Shown here one piece after another: positions 36,558 through 45,185 of a DNA stretch of 64,000 nt (position 1 is the first letter of the stretch; each line of letters starts with the position of its first letter). This stretch comes from a bacterium. Its GTDB lineage: Bacteria > Verrucomicrobiota > Verrucomicrobiia > Limisphaerales > UBA11358. Made by a program: the position numbers and the translations under genes. The stretch spans positions 1 through 64,000 of the forward strand of contig JAKAFL010000015.1 of NCBI GenBank assembly GCA_021817945.1, in the 5' to 3' direction. The notes below the pieces were generated by a model that saw only the letters and a program-made list of their open reading frames with translations, ran no database searches and had not been told where the DNA came from.

Positions 36558-36832
36558 GGACCTGGATGCATGTCGCCTTCCCTCTCAACTTTCGCCGCGT
36601 CTGCGGCATTTCTTGATCAGAATTGAAGAGCCACCTTTGTTTATTCATTGCCTGCGAGTCAACCAACTACAACCAACTGCGCAGGCGGGCCTGCCGCGTG
36701 AAGCGGCCATGCGGCTGGTCAATCACTCGTCGGAACTGATTCACCAAGTTTAACGGGGTGAAAAAGTAGAAGGCCTGGCGCAATGGCGCGATGCAGTGCA
36801 ATTTCCTGAGTAGCGAAAGCAGAATCCGTTCA

Positions 36833-36910
36833 AGACTCTTTGATAAAATAAAAAGAGTCTAAATTAATTTTCAAAGACTCTATTGACTTTTGTATAGAGT
36901 CTCTTATTAT
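36833..36910 (+). promoter_or_regulatory. Promoter with two inverted-repeat operators upstream of dndB
   Basis: Two inverted repeats share the AGACTCT half-site. The first is AGACTCTTT (36833-36841) with AAAGAGTCT (36852-36860). The second is AGACTCTA (36875-36882) with TAGAGTCT (36895-36902). Their centres are 42 bases apart, about four helical turns. A sigma-70-like promoter, TTGACT (36883-36888), 16-base spacer, TATTAT (36905-36910), overlaps the second repeat, so a bound protein would block it. An AAAGG ribosome site precedes ATG 37030. Confidence 0.7.
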
Positions 36911-37029
36911 TTCTGCCGCGGATCGTGATTTTTTTGAAAATCTATATCCACAATTAACCGAGCTCGCCTGACCAATTGAACGATGTTCGTTCTGCCGGTC
37001 GTAGAGCTCAAAACGAAAGGTAAATTAGT

Positions 37030-38112
37030 ATGTACGTTCATGTTCCAGCAATGCGCGGTAAACTCGGCAGCCGCACTTATTATGCTTGTTTGATGCCGAT
37101 GAGTGCCATACCCAACCTGTTCAAATTCACTGACTGGACAGGCTTCACGCCAGAAGATAGAGAGCAACGGGTTCTTAATGAAAACCGCGTTCCTGAACTT
37201 CGGGATTACATCAACGAAAACGACGAGGATTACATCTTTTCGTCAATTACCGCCTCATATAAATCGGAGCCTGTATTTGATCCGGCACCAAGCGGCAACG
37301 GCCTGGATGGGGCGATCGGAGTCCTCAAGCTCAAGCTTGGTGACGAATTGATTATTAACGATGGCCAACATCGTTGTGCCGGTATTACAGCCGCCTTGAA
37401 GGACAATCCCGCAATAGGTGAACACACCATTTCGATATTGCTCTTTCCGTGGGAAAGCAAGGAACGTGTCCAGCAGATGTTCTCTGATCTGAACCGGTTC
37501 GTGCAAAAAACGTCGAAATCCTTGGACATCCTATACGACAAGCGCGACAAGATTTCAGCGGCGACGCTTGCCTCGATGGATCAAGTCAACGTTTTTCGTG
37601 AGCTCACTGACAAAGACAGCACTTCCCTGAAATCAAAATCCACAAAGCTGTTTACGCTGGCCGCACTTTACGACGCCAACCGAGAGCTGCTTAAGGGACG
37701 TGAGGATGATGACCTCATTGCCAATGTGCAATGGTTAAACGAATACTGGACCGTGGTGGCAAAGCACATGCCGGATTGGGGGAAAGTCCTTAGTGGCCAG
37801 AAACACGCACAAGACCTGCGTGCAGAAAAAATTGCGTCACATTCCACCGTGCTGCGTGCTTTGGGAGGTCTTGGGGTCGAGTTGATGAAAGACGCAAACT
37901 GGCGGGATCGTTTGGCCAGCCTCGAACTTATTGATTGGTCGAAGAAAAACCCGGATTGGGAGAATGTTTGTATGGTCGCCAATTCCGTGGTTTCCAATCG
38001 GCAAGCGCGCGCTGCTACCAAGGCATACATCAAGAGCAAGCTCAACATGGAATTGTCTGACGCTGAGAAACGGTCTCTCGAAAGAGTCGAGCCGCATGCG
38101 GAAGCTGCGTAA
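37030..38112 (+). CDS. dndB: DndB homologue (DGQHR-domain protein)
   Basis: 360 residues, the normal DndB length. Diagnostic stretches are RGKLGSRTYYACLMPM near the N-terminus, REQRVLNENRVPELRDYI, YIFSSITASYK, the hallmark IINDGQHRCAGI, QQMFSDLNRFVQKTSKSLDI and a C-terminal VVSNRQARAATKAYIKSKL. DndB regulates DNA phosphorothioation operons and binds DNA. Here no dndC, dndD, dndE or sspB-like gene is present. The opposing neighbours are an EcoRV-like restriction pair. It may repress its own promoter through the AGACTCT repeats (inference). A strong terminator follows. Confidence 0.9.
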   Translation: MYVHVPAMRGKLGSRTYYACLMPMSAIPNLFKFTDWTGFTPEDREQRVLNENRVPELRDYINENDEDYIFSSITASYKSEPVFDPAPSGNGLDGAIGVLKLKLGDELIINDGQHRCAGITAALKDNPAIGEHTISILLFPWESKERVQQMFSDLNRFVQKTSKSLDILYDKRDKISAATLASMDQVNVFRELTDKDSTSLKSKSTKLFTLAALYDANRELLKGREDDDLIANVQWLNEYWTVVAKHMPDWGKVLSGQKHAQDLRAEKIASHSTVLRALGGLGVELMKDANWRDRLASLELIDWSKKNPDWENVCMVANSVVSNRQARAATKAYIKSKLNMELSDAEKRSLERVEPHAEAA

Positions 38113-38129
38113 TATCCTCAGCCTATTCA

Positions 38130-38161
38130 AGCCCCGCTGGTTTTCCGGCGGGGCTTTTTTT
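38130..38161 (+). terminator. Intrinsic terminator after dndB
   Basis: Arms AGCCCCGC (38130-38137) and GCGGGGCT (38148-38155) pair perfectly over a 10-base loop and are followed by a run of seven T. Confidence 0.92.
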
Positions 38162-38266
38162 CCTTTTATTCAGCGTGTGCGCCGGCAATTCAGATTTTGT
38201 TCGGGCAACGACATTGCACTTTAAGCCCCTTTGATGCCCCGGCATGACGGCAAAAAAGGCTAAAAT

Positions 38267-39184
38267 TTACATTGCGGCGACAGGTCGCTCGAAAAAGGCC
38301 AACTGTTCCATTTCTTTCACTTCTGGCTGAGCCGCATGAACCGAGAAATTTGTGATCAGCGCCTCAATCATGGGATGTCTTAAGTCTTCGGAGGAGCCGA
38401 CATGGTAGAAGTGTTCGCGCAATAAAACATGGAATCGGGAATCGTCCCAATTTTTTTCTATGAGGGCGTTCTTTCTGAATTCGTTGCTGTGCCATGTTGA
38501 AAGTATAAAACCGCATGGCAACTGCTTAAGAATATCTGCCAGATCAATCTCATCCGCTTCCGACCATGAGTTGAAATAATCAACATGACGACCAGCATAT
38601 GGCGGGTCGGCATAAATCAAGTCGCCTGGCGCTGCTAATTTCAGCGTTTGTCTGAAATCTGTCGCGGCGAACGTCCAGTCGCAAGAGGAAATAACTTCTG
38701 AGATTCGCCTGATTTGATTTGTAATTTTTGTCACATACGCCTGTGCGAATCGCTGCGGTTTGTGGCCGTATGGCACATTGAATTTCCCGGAACGATTAAA
38801 TCGCATCACACCATTGAAACACGACCTGTTTAAAAAAAGAAAATCCAAAGAGGTCGGGCTGGCGTTGAAACGTTCCCGGACAGCGTAGTAGTAAGGCTCC
38901 CCTTCCGTTCGCAGTTTATTTCCTTCTTCTTCAAGAAAGGATTTGGCCAAGGCAGCCGTGAGATTCCCGCTTTGAATCTCTTGATAGAGGCGAATGATGT
39001 GGATATTCGAGTCGCTCAGGAGTGCTTTTTTGGGTTGGACGTTAAGCGCGACCACGCATGATCCGCAAAAAGGTTCCACCCATCGCTCGAAGTCTTGAGT
39101 TTGGGCAACCCTGCCAATTTCGGCAACCAACTTGGTTTTGATGCCTTGGCACTTGAGCGGAGGGACAAGCGGCGGTTTGCTCAT
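38267..39184 (-). CDS. D12-class DNA N6-adenine methyltransferase (M.EcoRV-like)
   Basis: 305 residues. Motif X-like start (PPLKCQGIKTKLV), motif I EPFCGSCVVAL (about 37-47, an FxGxG variant), FLNRSCFNGVMRFNRSGKFN and catalytic motif IV DPPY at 193-196. The NRS/T-CFNG..R.N..G.FNVP block is characteristic of Dam and M.EcoRV. It should methylate adenine in the site cut by the adjacent nuclease and so protect the host. The start overlaps the endonuclease stop by 4 bases (ATGA), so it is the second gene of the pair. Confidence 0.93.
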   Translation of the reverse strand: MSKPPLVPPLKCQGIKTKLVAEIGRVAQTQDFERWVEPFCGSCVVALNVQPKKALLSDSNIHIIRLYQEIQSGNLTAALAKSFLEEEGNKLRTEGEPYYYAVRERFNASPTSLDFLFLNRSCFNGVMRFNRSGKFNVPYGHKPQRFAQAYVTKITNQIRRISEVISSCDWTFAATDFRQTLKLAAPGDLIYADPPYAGRHVDYFNSWSEADEIDLADILKQLPCGFILSTWHSNEFRKNALIEKNWDDSRFHVLLREHFYHVGSSEDLRHPMIEALITNFSVHAAQPEVKEMEQLAFFERPVAAM

Positions 39185-40047
39185 TCACTTTCCTCCTCAG
39201 CTTTTCCAGCCTCGTCCTCTTCCAGTTTTGCAATTTCCTTTTGGTGCGCTCGAAGCGTATCAACCCCACGCTCTTTATATTTGAGAAAAGTTTTCAAGTT
39301 GGTATATGGCCGCGTTACGGACAAAGTCTGAGCCATATCTTTTGTCAAATAAAACATCCAGTAATCGTCATAAACTTCTTCACCCAAAGATGCAAATGGC
39401 CCCGCTCCATTCACAAGTTGGTCGATCCTTACCACAGAACCTATGTTTTTTGTGTTGCCGCTGCCGGGGCGAGACGACGCAATCCGATATTTTGGCTGCG
39501 CGAAAAAACGAAATTCTTTTACGACGGATGGGATTTTAGGAAGATCGTCGAGGGTGAATTGCTTGCGTTCGTCGGCTACATCGTCACATTTTGAATAAAT
39601 AACACCCAAAACGAAATGACCTGCATACTGGCTATACGGGTAATGCGTATTTTTGTTGCTTTCCCGTTTTCTAAAATAGCCTGTGAACGCGCCAAGAGTC
39701 ATGCCGTTTACCTCTGTGTCGCTTGACCGATACGTGCTTTTGATGTCCACAGCAAATTTTCGGCCCGTTTGTTCGTGAACGAACGTCAAATCAGGGTAAA
39801 AATTCTGCTGCGGACACAATTCGATCTTGAGGCCATGCTTTTTCTCAAATTCGACAAACATCGGGAAAAGGAGCAATTCCAACACCTTTGAGACAATTTT
39901 CGTATCCACGGAAATGGTGTAGATGCGGCGATACACGTCAATGAATCCTTTGATGATCCATTCCCCCTCATCTGTGGCCACGGCCTTAGCAAACGATTCT
40001 GCGTGGGCTTGGAGTTCGCGTAAAAATTCTTCGCTCGTCATGTTCAA
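39181..40047 (-). CDS. EcoRV-like type II restriction endonuclease
   Basis: 288 residues against 245 in EcoRV. The catalytic PD-(D/E)XK core aligns with EcoRV: NFYPDLTF with Asp86, and FAVDIKSTY with Asp101 and Lys103 (EcoRV Asp74, Asp90, Lys92). QYAGHFVLGVIYSK follows. The recognition loop of EcoRV (GSGNTTNIGS) is nearly unchanged here as GSGNTKNIGS (195-204), which predicts the same target, GATATC. An extra acidic/basic helix ends the protein (EIAKLEEDEAGKAEEESE). It is the first gene of a coupled pair with the methyltransferase, an order that normally needs tight control of expression. Confidence 0.9.
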   Translation of the reverse strand: MNMTSEEFLRELQAHAESFAKAVATDEGEWIIKGFIDVYRRIYTISVDTKIVSKVLELLLFPMFVEFEKKHGLKIELCPQQNFYPDLTFVHEQTGRKFAVDIKSTYRSSDTEVNGMTLGAFTGYFRKRESNKNTHYPYSQYAGHFVLGVIYSKCDDVADERKQFTLDDLPKIPSVVKEFRFFAQPKYRIASSRPGSGNTKNIGSVVRIDQLVNGAGPFASLGEEVYDDYWMFYLTKDMAQTLSVTRPYTNLKTFLKYKERGVDTLRAHQKEIAKLEEDEAGKAEEESE

Positions 40048-40298
40048 GTTTGGTGCTTCCGCAAAAATCTAGTGATCGCCGTCAGATTTAAGAACTACTG
40101 TTTTTTAAGGGTATTTGAAAGCGAATAGTTTTCTCACGCGATTCTTGGAATGACACCTATTATCGAAAACAGGCAAAAACGAAAATAAGGCGATTTCTTA
40201 TTAGCGGGGTGTTTTTTACCCGTTGCCGCCCGTCGCGGCGGCGGAGAGCGACGGAAGCACAGTCTGACTTTTCAACGCGCGTTTCGCGCCTCGTCTGG

Positions 40299-40628
40299 TC
40301 ACACCCTAAAAACCTTCCGGTTGTCGGCACGCAGCCGTTCGGCGTGGGCAAAGTAGTGCGCGTCCATCACGACGGACTTCAGAAAGGCGCTCAGACAATG
40401 GGCCAGCGGACTCGCGTTGTTGGAAGTCGGCCCGGCAAAAGGAACATGCTTTTGCACCTGTTGGGCGAAACCGATCTGCCCCGGAAAAATGATGAAACTG
40501 GCCAACCCGCCAAAGTGGGAAATGGCTTTGGGCTCTTCGTCCAGAATGAGATTGTCCGAGCTGAAAAGCGGGGTAAATTCGGTCCGGGTCGTTTTGTGCG
40601 ATGTCAGCGTGGTTGTTTTAAGCATCAA
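40299..40628 (-). pseudogene. Transposase N-terminal fragment (IS1380-like)
   Basis: 109 codons reading AISHFGGLASFIIFPGQIGF, a helical linker, SPLAHCLSAFLKSVVMDAHY and AERLRADNRKVFRV, then a stop. The G-L....L..LG....LPF..N...P......F......DAHYF...E.LR.D order fits the start of IS1380-group transposases. The catalytic part is missing. It lies between the restriction pair and tRNA-Gly, marking the island's edge. Confidence 0.5.
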
Positions 40629-40692
40629 CCTTTACGCTATCAACCCTTTTCACAAAGTGACCTTTTTTCTCTGCTTCTGAGTTCGGGTTAAT

Positions 40693-40766
40693 TGGAGCGG
40701 GCGAAGGGAATCGAACCCTCGTGTGCAGTTTGGAAGACTGCCGTTCTACCATTGAACTACGCCCGC
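40693..40766 (-). tRNA. tRNA-Gly (TCC)
   Basis: Minus strand: acceptor GCGGGCG/CGCCCGC pairs fully, D arm TAGTTCAATGGTAGAAC, anticodon stem GCAGT/ACTGC with loop CTTCCAA (anticodon TCC), T loop TTCGATT, discriminator T and encoded CCA at 40693-40695. Confidence 0.97.
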
Positions 40767-41193
40767 GCCGATGACCATGATTTTTGTAAAAACCGGGATG
40801 GCCGACCAACATCCATAGCATAACGCCCCCGGCTGACATGTCAATGGATGGTATTTTGATGAAAAATTTTCAAAACGAACTGGCTCCCAAAGCCGACCTG
40901 AAACTTCAGTCCTCAAAAGGGTGGTTTGAAACAGGGGCAACCTAAGCCGGAACCCTCAATTCAGGCGGGAAAACAATGGCCTGCCAATTTGATTCCCCTC
41001 AAAAGTTGTGATGGGATGGGAGTGCGGAGCCTTATGAGGCGGCAGACCCATTAATCGCTCCTTGCTTGATCCCAAAATTCATTGCCGCAGCGTGAATAGC
41101 CATTTTCTGACAGACTTTTGGGGAATCGAACCATTGGAAGTGATTTGGAACCTTGGATTGACTTGCACGCGGAACGCGTTTTTATTGGTGCGA
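40767..41193. other. Intergenic, nothing recognised
   Basis: About 430 bases upstream of the DUF202 gene. An open frame runs from 41062 into that gene but its first 44 residues are not family-like. No RNA gene or repeat is seen. Confidence 0.5.
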
Positions 41194-41598
41194 ATGAGTT
41201 CAAACATGGCGGACCAACCGGTGGACCCCCGGATTTATCTGGCTGCGGAGCGAACTTTTCTGGCCTGGCTGCGCACGGGAATTGCGTTGATGGGTTTTGG
41301 GTTTGTGGTGTCGCGGTTTGGATTGTTTCTCCGGGAACTGGCTTCCAATCAATTGGGCACCGGCCAAAAAGTCATCAATACCGCGCATGCAGGCTTTTCG
41401 CTGCCTGTGGGGGTTTTCCTGATTCTTCTTGGAATTCTGGTGATGGTCATGGCTGCGGTGAGACATCAAGGCTTGATAACCGCCCTGGATAAAGGCCAAT
41501 TTCGCAGCTCTTTCCGCCCGGCCTTGGGCTTTTGGCTGGCTGGCTTGCTGGCATTGGTTGGCTTGGCGGTGGCCTTTTACCTGGTTTTCCTGTTTTGA
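41194..41598 (+). CDS. DUF202 (YidH-like) membrane protein
   Basis: 134 residues from ATG 41194. The DUF202 signature DPRIYLAAERTFLAWLRTGIALMGFGFVV covers a short N-terminal cytoplasmic stretch and the first membrane helix. Two more helices follow (about 72-92 and 108-130). No activity is known. An upstream start at 41062 would add 44 unmatched residues, so it is rejected. It appears monocistronic. Confidence 0.88.
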   Translation: MSSNMADQPVDPRIYLAAERTFLAWLRTGIALMGFGFVVSRFGLFLRELASNQLGTGQKVINTAHAGFSLPVGVFLILLGILVMVMAAVRHQGLITALDKGQFRSSFRPALGFWLAGLLALVGLAVAFYLVFLF

Positions 41599-41672
41599 TT
41601 GACCGGGGCCCATCACCGGTATTTTACCGGTATTTCACTTGAACAGCTTTCCCGCCATGATTGTGAATACAA

Positions 41673-42227
41673 TCAGTCCGTTAACGCCTTGACCAAAACG
41701 GTGACAACACCGTTGTCATCGCTTTGAACAACAATCGGTTTACCAAAAGTGACGACCATCGTGGTTTGGATGCCCACGCTCATCTGGGAGTAGGAACTGG
41801 AAAGTGCGCCAGGCGGGCCGTAAGAGGATGTGACATAGGGCACAGTGCGGCCAAGATAGAGTTCAAGCCGCCCTTTTTTCGGACTCAGGACCGAAAGTGT
41901 TCCCGTAAGCTTCAGGGTCGCTGGAATATCTGAACCGCCAATTTTGACAGAAGATTTCAGAAAGCCATTGTAATCCACGTGGCCTGCCCCAGTGACTACT
42001 TCAAGGGTTTTGGGGGCACCCTGGCCATCGGACCACTCGATGTGGATCAGGTAATTGGATTCGTCTCCAGGGGTGGAAGCTGGCGGAAGGAATGGGGGCC
42101 TGCCGGGAGGAGGCAACCCGGGCTGGTTGGCAATAATCGAAAACGGCATTTGCGGTTGGCCCGGCGCAAAAGGAGCCAGCAGGAGCAGTGAAAAAAGAAT
42201 GGCCAAGGTTTTCATTTGTGAATTCAT
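41673..42227 (-). CDS. Secreted hypothetical protein
   Basis: 184 residues from ATG 42227 (or 180 from 42215). A signal peptide (MKTLAILFSLLLLAPFAPGQ) is followed by a Pro-rich stretch and a beta-rich domain. The latter has HIEWSDGQGAPKTLEVVTG and VVTVLVKALTD at the end. No conserved catalytic residue is seen and I do not recognise the family. It lies alone between DUF202 and the rho leader. Confidence 0.65.
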   Translation of the reverse strand: MNSQMKTLAILFSLLLLAPFAPGQPQMPFSIIANQPGLPPPGRPPFLPPASTPGDESNYLIHIEWSDGQGAPKTLEVVTGAGHVDYNGFLKSSVKIGGSDIPATLKLTGTLSVLSPKKGRLELYLGRTVPYVTSSYGPPGALSSSYSQMSVGIQTTMVVTFGKPIVVQSDDNGVVTVLVKALTD

Positions 42228-42865
42228 TTTCACATTGAGTTGGAACTGGACCCAGCCTAGGGCCATTCCTTTCCGGTTTCAACTGTAAAACTGGATGAAA
42301 AAATGGAGATCATGATATTCAGGGTGGGTTTAAAAAGTTGTCGCCGTCCTTGTTTTTTGGAAAGGGATATGGAAAAGGGCATTTTTTGGCCTGCGCCTTC
42401 GTTTCGACTCAGTCACAACCTCACCACGAAAGGAGGTTCTTCGTCCAGGGCCAAAAACACTCGTTCCGCGCTTGCCACACTTTGCGTAAATCGCGTCAAG
42501 CAATGACTTGTGGATAAAGGGGATATTGGGTTGGTAATTCCACTTTTCCGGGGATTAGCGAGTTTTGTTTGGCAATCCTGTATGCCTATTGTCTCGCCAA
42601 CACCAGTACAAAGAGGGGAAATTCAAGGCACAACCGACCCTGGCGCAATAAAGGAGAGAGGGGTGTCAACCCGGGTTGCACCGGCGGATTGGGGATGGGA
42701 GGAAAAAAGTTGTTTATTTTGTTGTTGCATTCTTTTTGGGTTCTGCGTAATAGTTTGGACATCGAAGGTTCTCACCGGTGGCGTTAAGCGCTGCTGGTTG
42801 TTTCCAAAGTTCACTTTTCCAACTCATTTTCGGAAGGGTTTCAGCCTTCGGTCCTGACAGATTTT
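42228..42865. other. Long gene-free leader upstream of rho
   Basis: About 640 bases. A 115-codon frame (42510-42857) has an unlikely composition and is not called. Rho genes are commonly autoregulated by early termination in long leaders, so the transcribed leader may serve that purpose (inference). No intrinsic terminator is obvious. Confidence 0.4.
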
Positions 42866-44014
42866 ATGAGCGAAATGCAATCCAATGGCGATCAATCCGG
42901 GCTTTCCAACCGGGGTTCGGGTTATCTGGAAATCTCTGAAAAAGGTTTCGGGTTTTTACGGACGACCCAGAATCATTTTCATCCCAAGCCCACCGATATT
43001 TTTGTGACGCCGGACACCATCCGCCGCAGTTTTCTTCGCGAGGGAAGTTTTATTGAGGGCCCCACGCAACCGCCGCATCGCGGGACCAGTCCGCAATTGA
43101 AATCGGTGGACAAGGTCAATGGCATGCCGTTCATGGAATACACCAAGGCGGTGCGTTTTGAAAACCTGACCAGCATAGATCCAATCGAAAAATTCCAGCT
43201 TGAAACCACGCCTGACGTGCTGGAAACCCGGGTGATAGACTTGGTGACACCCATTGGCAAGGGAACCCGCGGTCTCATTGTGGCTCCGCCGCGCACGGGC
43301 AAAACCACCATCCTCAAGCAAATTTGCAATGCCATCACCACCAATCATCCCGAGGTTCATGCGATGGTGCTGCTTATTGATGAACGACCCGAGGAAGTCA
43401 CGGATTTTCAACGGTCGGTGAAGGCGGAGGTGGTGGCTTCATCCAACGACATGGAGTTGGAGACCCACGTGCGCCTTTCCAGGTTCATGATTGAGCGATG
43501 CAGGCGCATTGTGGAATCGGGCAAGGATGTGTTTGTGCTGATGGATTCGCTCACGCGCATAGCCCGGGCTTACAACAGCGTCCATGGCGGAAGCGGGCGG
43601 ACGATGACGGGCGGGGTGGATGCACGCGCCCTGGAGATTCCGCGTAAAATGTTTGCCTCGGCCCGGAAAATTGAAAATGGCGGGTCGCTCACGATTTTGG
43701 CGACGGCCCTGGTGGACACCGGTTCAAGAATGGACGAGCTGATATTCCAGGAGTTTAAGGGCACTGGGAACATGGAATTGATCCTGGACCGCAAGCTGTC
43801 GGACCGTCGGTTGTTTCCGGCCATTGACATACCCAAGTCCGGGACCCGCAAGGAAGAGAAGCTGTTTCCCGCGCGGCACCTGGAGGCGATTCGGAAACTG
43901 CGCCGCACCATGGTGGACTTGAACCCGATCGAGGCGATGGAGACCCTGACAGCGGCGTTGAAGAAGAACAAGACCAACGAGGAATTGCTGGCCAAGCTGG
44001 ATAAAAACGCCTGA
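42866..44014 (+). CDS. rho: Transcription termination factor Rho
   Basis: 382 residues, shorter than E. coli Rho (419) because the N-terminal helical Rho_N part is missing. The cold-shock-like RNA-binding domain (about 15-95: GSGYLEISEKGFGFLRT, DIFVTPDTIRRSFLREG) and the hexameric ATPase are present. Walker A is APPRTGKTT (140-148). LLIDERPEEVTDFQRSV, VFVLMDSLTRIARAYN, GGVDARALEIPRKMF and TGNMELILDRKLSDRRLFPA are all typical. It terminates untranslated RNA. A WYL regulator gene follows 55 bases downstream. Confidence 0.97.
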   Translation: MSEMQSNGDQSGLSNRGSGYLEISEKGFGFLRTTQNHFHPKPTDIFVTPDTIRRSFLREGSFIEGPTQPPHRGTSPQLKSVDKVNGMPFMEYTKAVRFENLTSIDPIEKFQLETTPDVLETRVIDLVTPIGKGTRGLIVAPPRTGKTTILKQICNAITTNHPEVHAMVLLIDERPEEVTDFQRSVKAEVVASSNDMELETHVRLSRFMIERCRRIVESGKDVFVLMDSLTRIARAYNSVHGGSGRTMTGGVDARALEIPRKMFASARKIENGGSLTILATALVDTGSRMDELIFQEFKGTGNMELILDRKLSDRRLFPAIDIPKSGTRKEEKLFPARHLEAIRKLRRTMVDLNPIEAMETLTAALKKNKTNEELLAKLDKNA

Positions 44015-44069
44015 ACGCCCGGGCTGGGTGGCGGATTCCAGGACGCCCTGCGGGCGCGGTGAGGAGCGC

Positions 44070-45065
44070 ATGTCCAAACCTCAAAAGACATCCCGGTCGT
44101 TGCCGCCCAATTCAAGACCCGCCTTGGAGCGGATGCTGCGCATCCATCAGGCGCTGCAAGAAGAAGGTTATCCCAACGCGAACCGATTGGCGGCGGATGT
44201 GGAGGTTTCCACCAAAACCATCCACCGGGACATTGATTTCATGCGGGACCGCCTGAATCTGCCGGTGGCATTTGACCCGCGGAGGAACGGGTATTATTAC
44301 CAGGGCAAGGTGGGCAATTTCCCTTCACTGCAAATCACCGAAGGGGAGGTGTTTGCACTGGTGGTGGCTGAGAAAGCCCTGCAACAATACCGGGGCACCA
44401 GCTTTGAGAAGCCACTGCTCAGCGCCATCCGCAAAATGCAGCAGGCGCTGCCGGACACCATCACGGTAAACCTGGCGCACATGGAACAGGCGGTGTCTTT
44501 TCGCACGCGTGTCGAGCCCATCCTGGACCTGGCTATTTTTGATGTTTTGACCCGGGCGGTGGCTGCCCGCGAGGAATTGGACCTGTCATACAGGAAACCC
44601 GGGCAGTCCAGCGAGGCGCGCCGCGTGGATCCCTATCACCTGGCAAATATCAATGGTGAATGGTATTTGTTTGCCTACGATCATGCGCGCAAGGACATTC
44701 GCACGTTTGCGCCGGCACGCATCCAATCGGCCCGCCCCACGGGGACTCATTTCAAGCGGAACCATAAATTTTCCCTGGAGCAGCGGCTCCGGGACAGTTT
44801 TGGGGTGCTTTCCGGACAGGGCCAATTTGCCGTGCGCATCCAATTCAACTCGCGGACGGCGGATTTCATCAGGGAAAAGAAGTGGCATGAATCCCAGGAG
44901 CTCAAGGAACTGCCGGACGGGGGAGTGGAGTTGAGGCTCAAGCTCTCCAGCCTGGCAGAGATTGAACGATGGGTATTAAGCTGGGGCGGAAATGCCCGTG
45001 TTATCCAGCCGCCTGAACTGGCGGAATCCGTCCGGCAAGCGGCACGCAACATCCTTGAATCTTGA
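44070..45065 (+). CDS. HTH/WYL-domain transcriptional regulator
   Basis: 331 residues from ATG 44070, with GAGGAG just upstream. A DeoR-like helix-turn-helix (RMLRIHQALQEEGYPNANRL, AADVEVSTKTIHRDIDFMRD) is followed by a WYL domain. The latter has VRVDPYHLANINGEWYLFAYDH, FAPARIQSARPTGTHF and a C-terminal WCX part (LSSLAEIERWVLSWGGNARV). WYL domains bind nucleotides or nucleic acids and control stress or phage-defence genes. No target is visible next to it. A longer start at 44028 is unlikely because the RBS favours 44070. Confidence 0.92.
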   Translation: MSKPQKTSRSLPPNSRPALERMLRIHQALQEEGYPNANRLAADVEVSTKTIHRDIDFMRDRLNLPVAFDPRRNGYYYQGKVGNFPSLQITEGEVFALVVAEKALQQYRGTSFEKPLLSAIRKMQQALPDTITVNLAHMEQAVSFRTRVEPILDLAIFDVLTRAVAAREELDLSYRKPGQSSEARRVDPYHLANINGEWYLFAYDHARKDIRTFAPARIQSARPTGTHFKRNHKFSLEQRLRDSFGVLSGQGQFAVRIQFNSRTADFIREKKWHESQELKELPDGGVELRLKLSSLAEIERWVLSWGGNARVIQPPELAESVRQAARNILES

Positions 45066-45086
45066 TTCCATTAAACCGAAAACCGA

Positions 45087-45157
45087 AATTCAAAAGGCCA
45101 ATCTGCTCCAGCATCTTTCCGCATCCTGACCTTTTCCATTTCGCTTTGCGGGTTTAA
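45087..45157 (+). repeat. Dispersed 3'-flank repeat, copy C
   Basis: ATTCAAAAGGCCAATCTGCT, CCAGCATCTTTCCGCATCCT, GACCTTTTCC and CGGGTTTAA. Intact form of the repeat at 32961 and 36394, 22 bases after the WYL gene. Confidence 0.75.
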
Positions 45158-45185
45158 TGGAGGATGGCCTGCAAAAAGGGATTGT

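Noticed and set aside
36439..36753. 104-codon frame between def and dndB
   Set aside because: It runs through dispersed-repeat copy B and shows no conserved domain.
37030..40047. Complete Dnd or Ssp phosphorothioation system
   Set aside because: Apart from dndB no cysteine desulfurase, DndC/D/E or nuclease partner of that system is present; the nuclease and methyltransferase are EcoRV-like.
40209..40691. 160-codon plus-strand frame beside tRNA-Gly
   Set aside because: Antisense of the transposase fragment and running up to the tRNA; no recognisable product.
42510..42857. 115-codon frame upstream of rho
   Set aside because: Odd composition rich in Cys, Trp and Phe, no family likeness and no ribosome site; more likely leader sequence.
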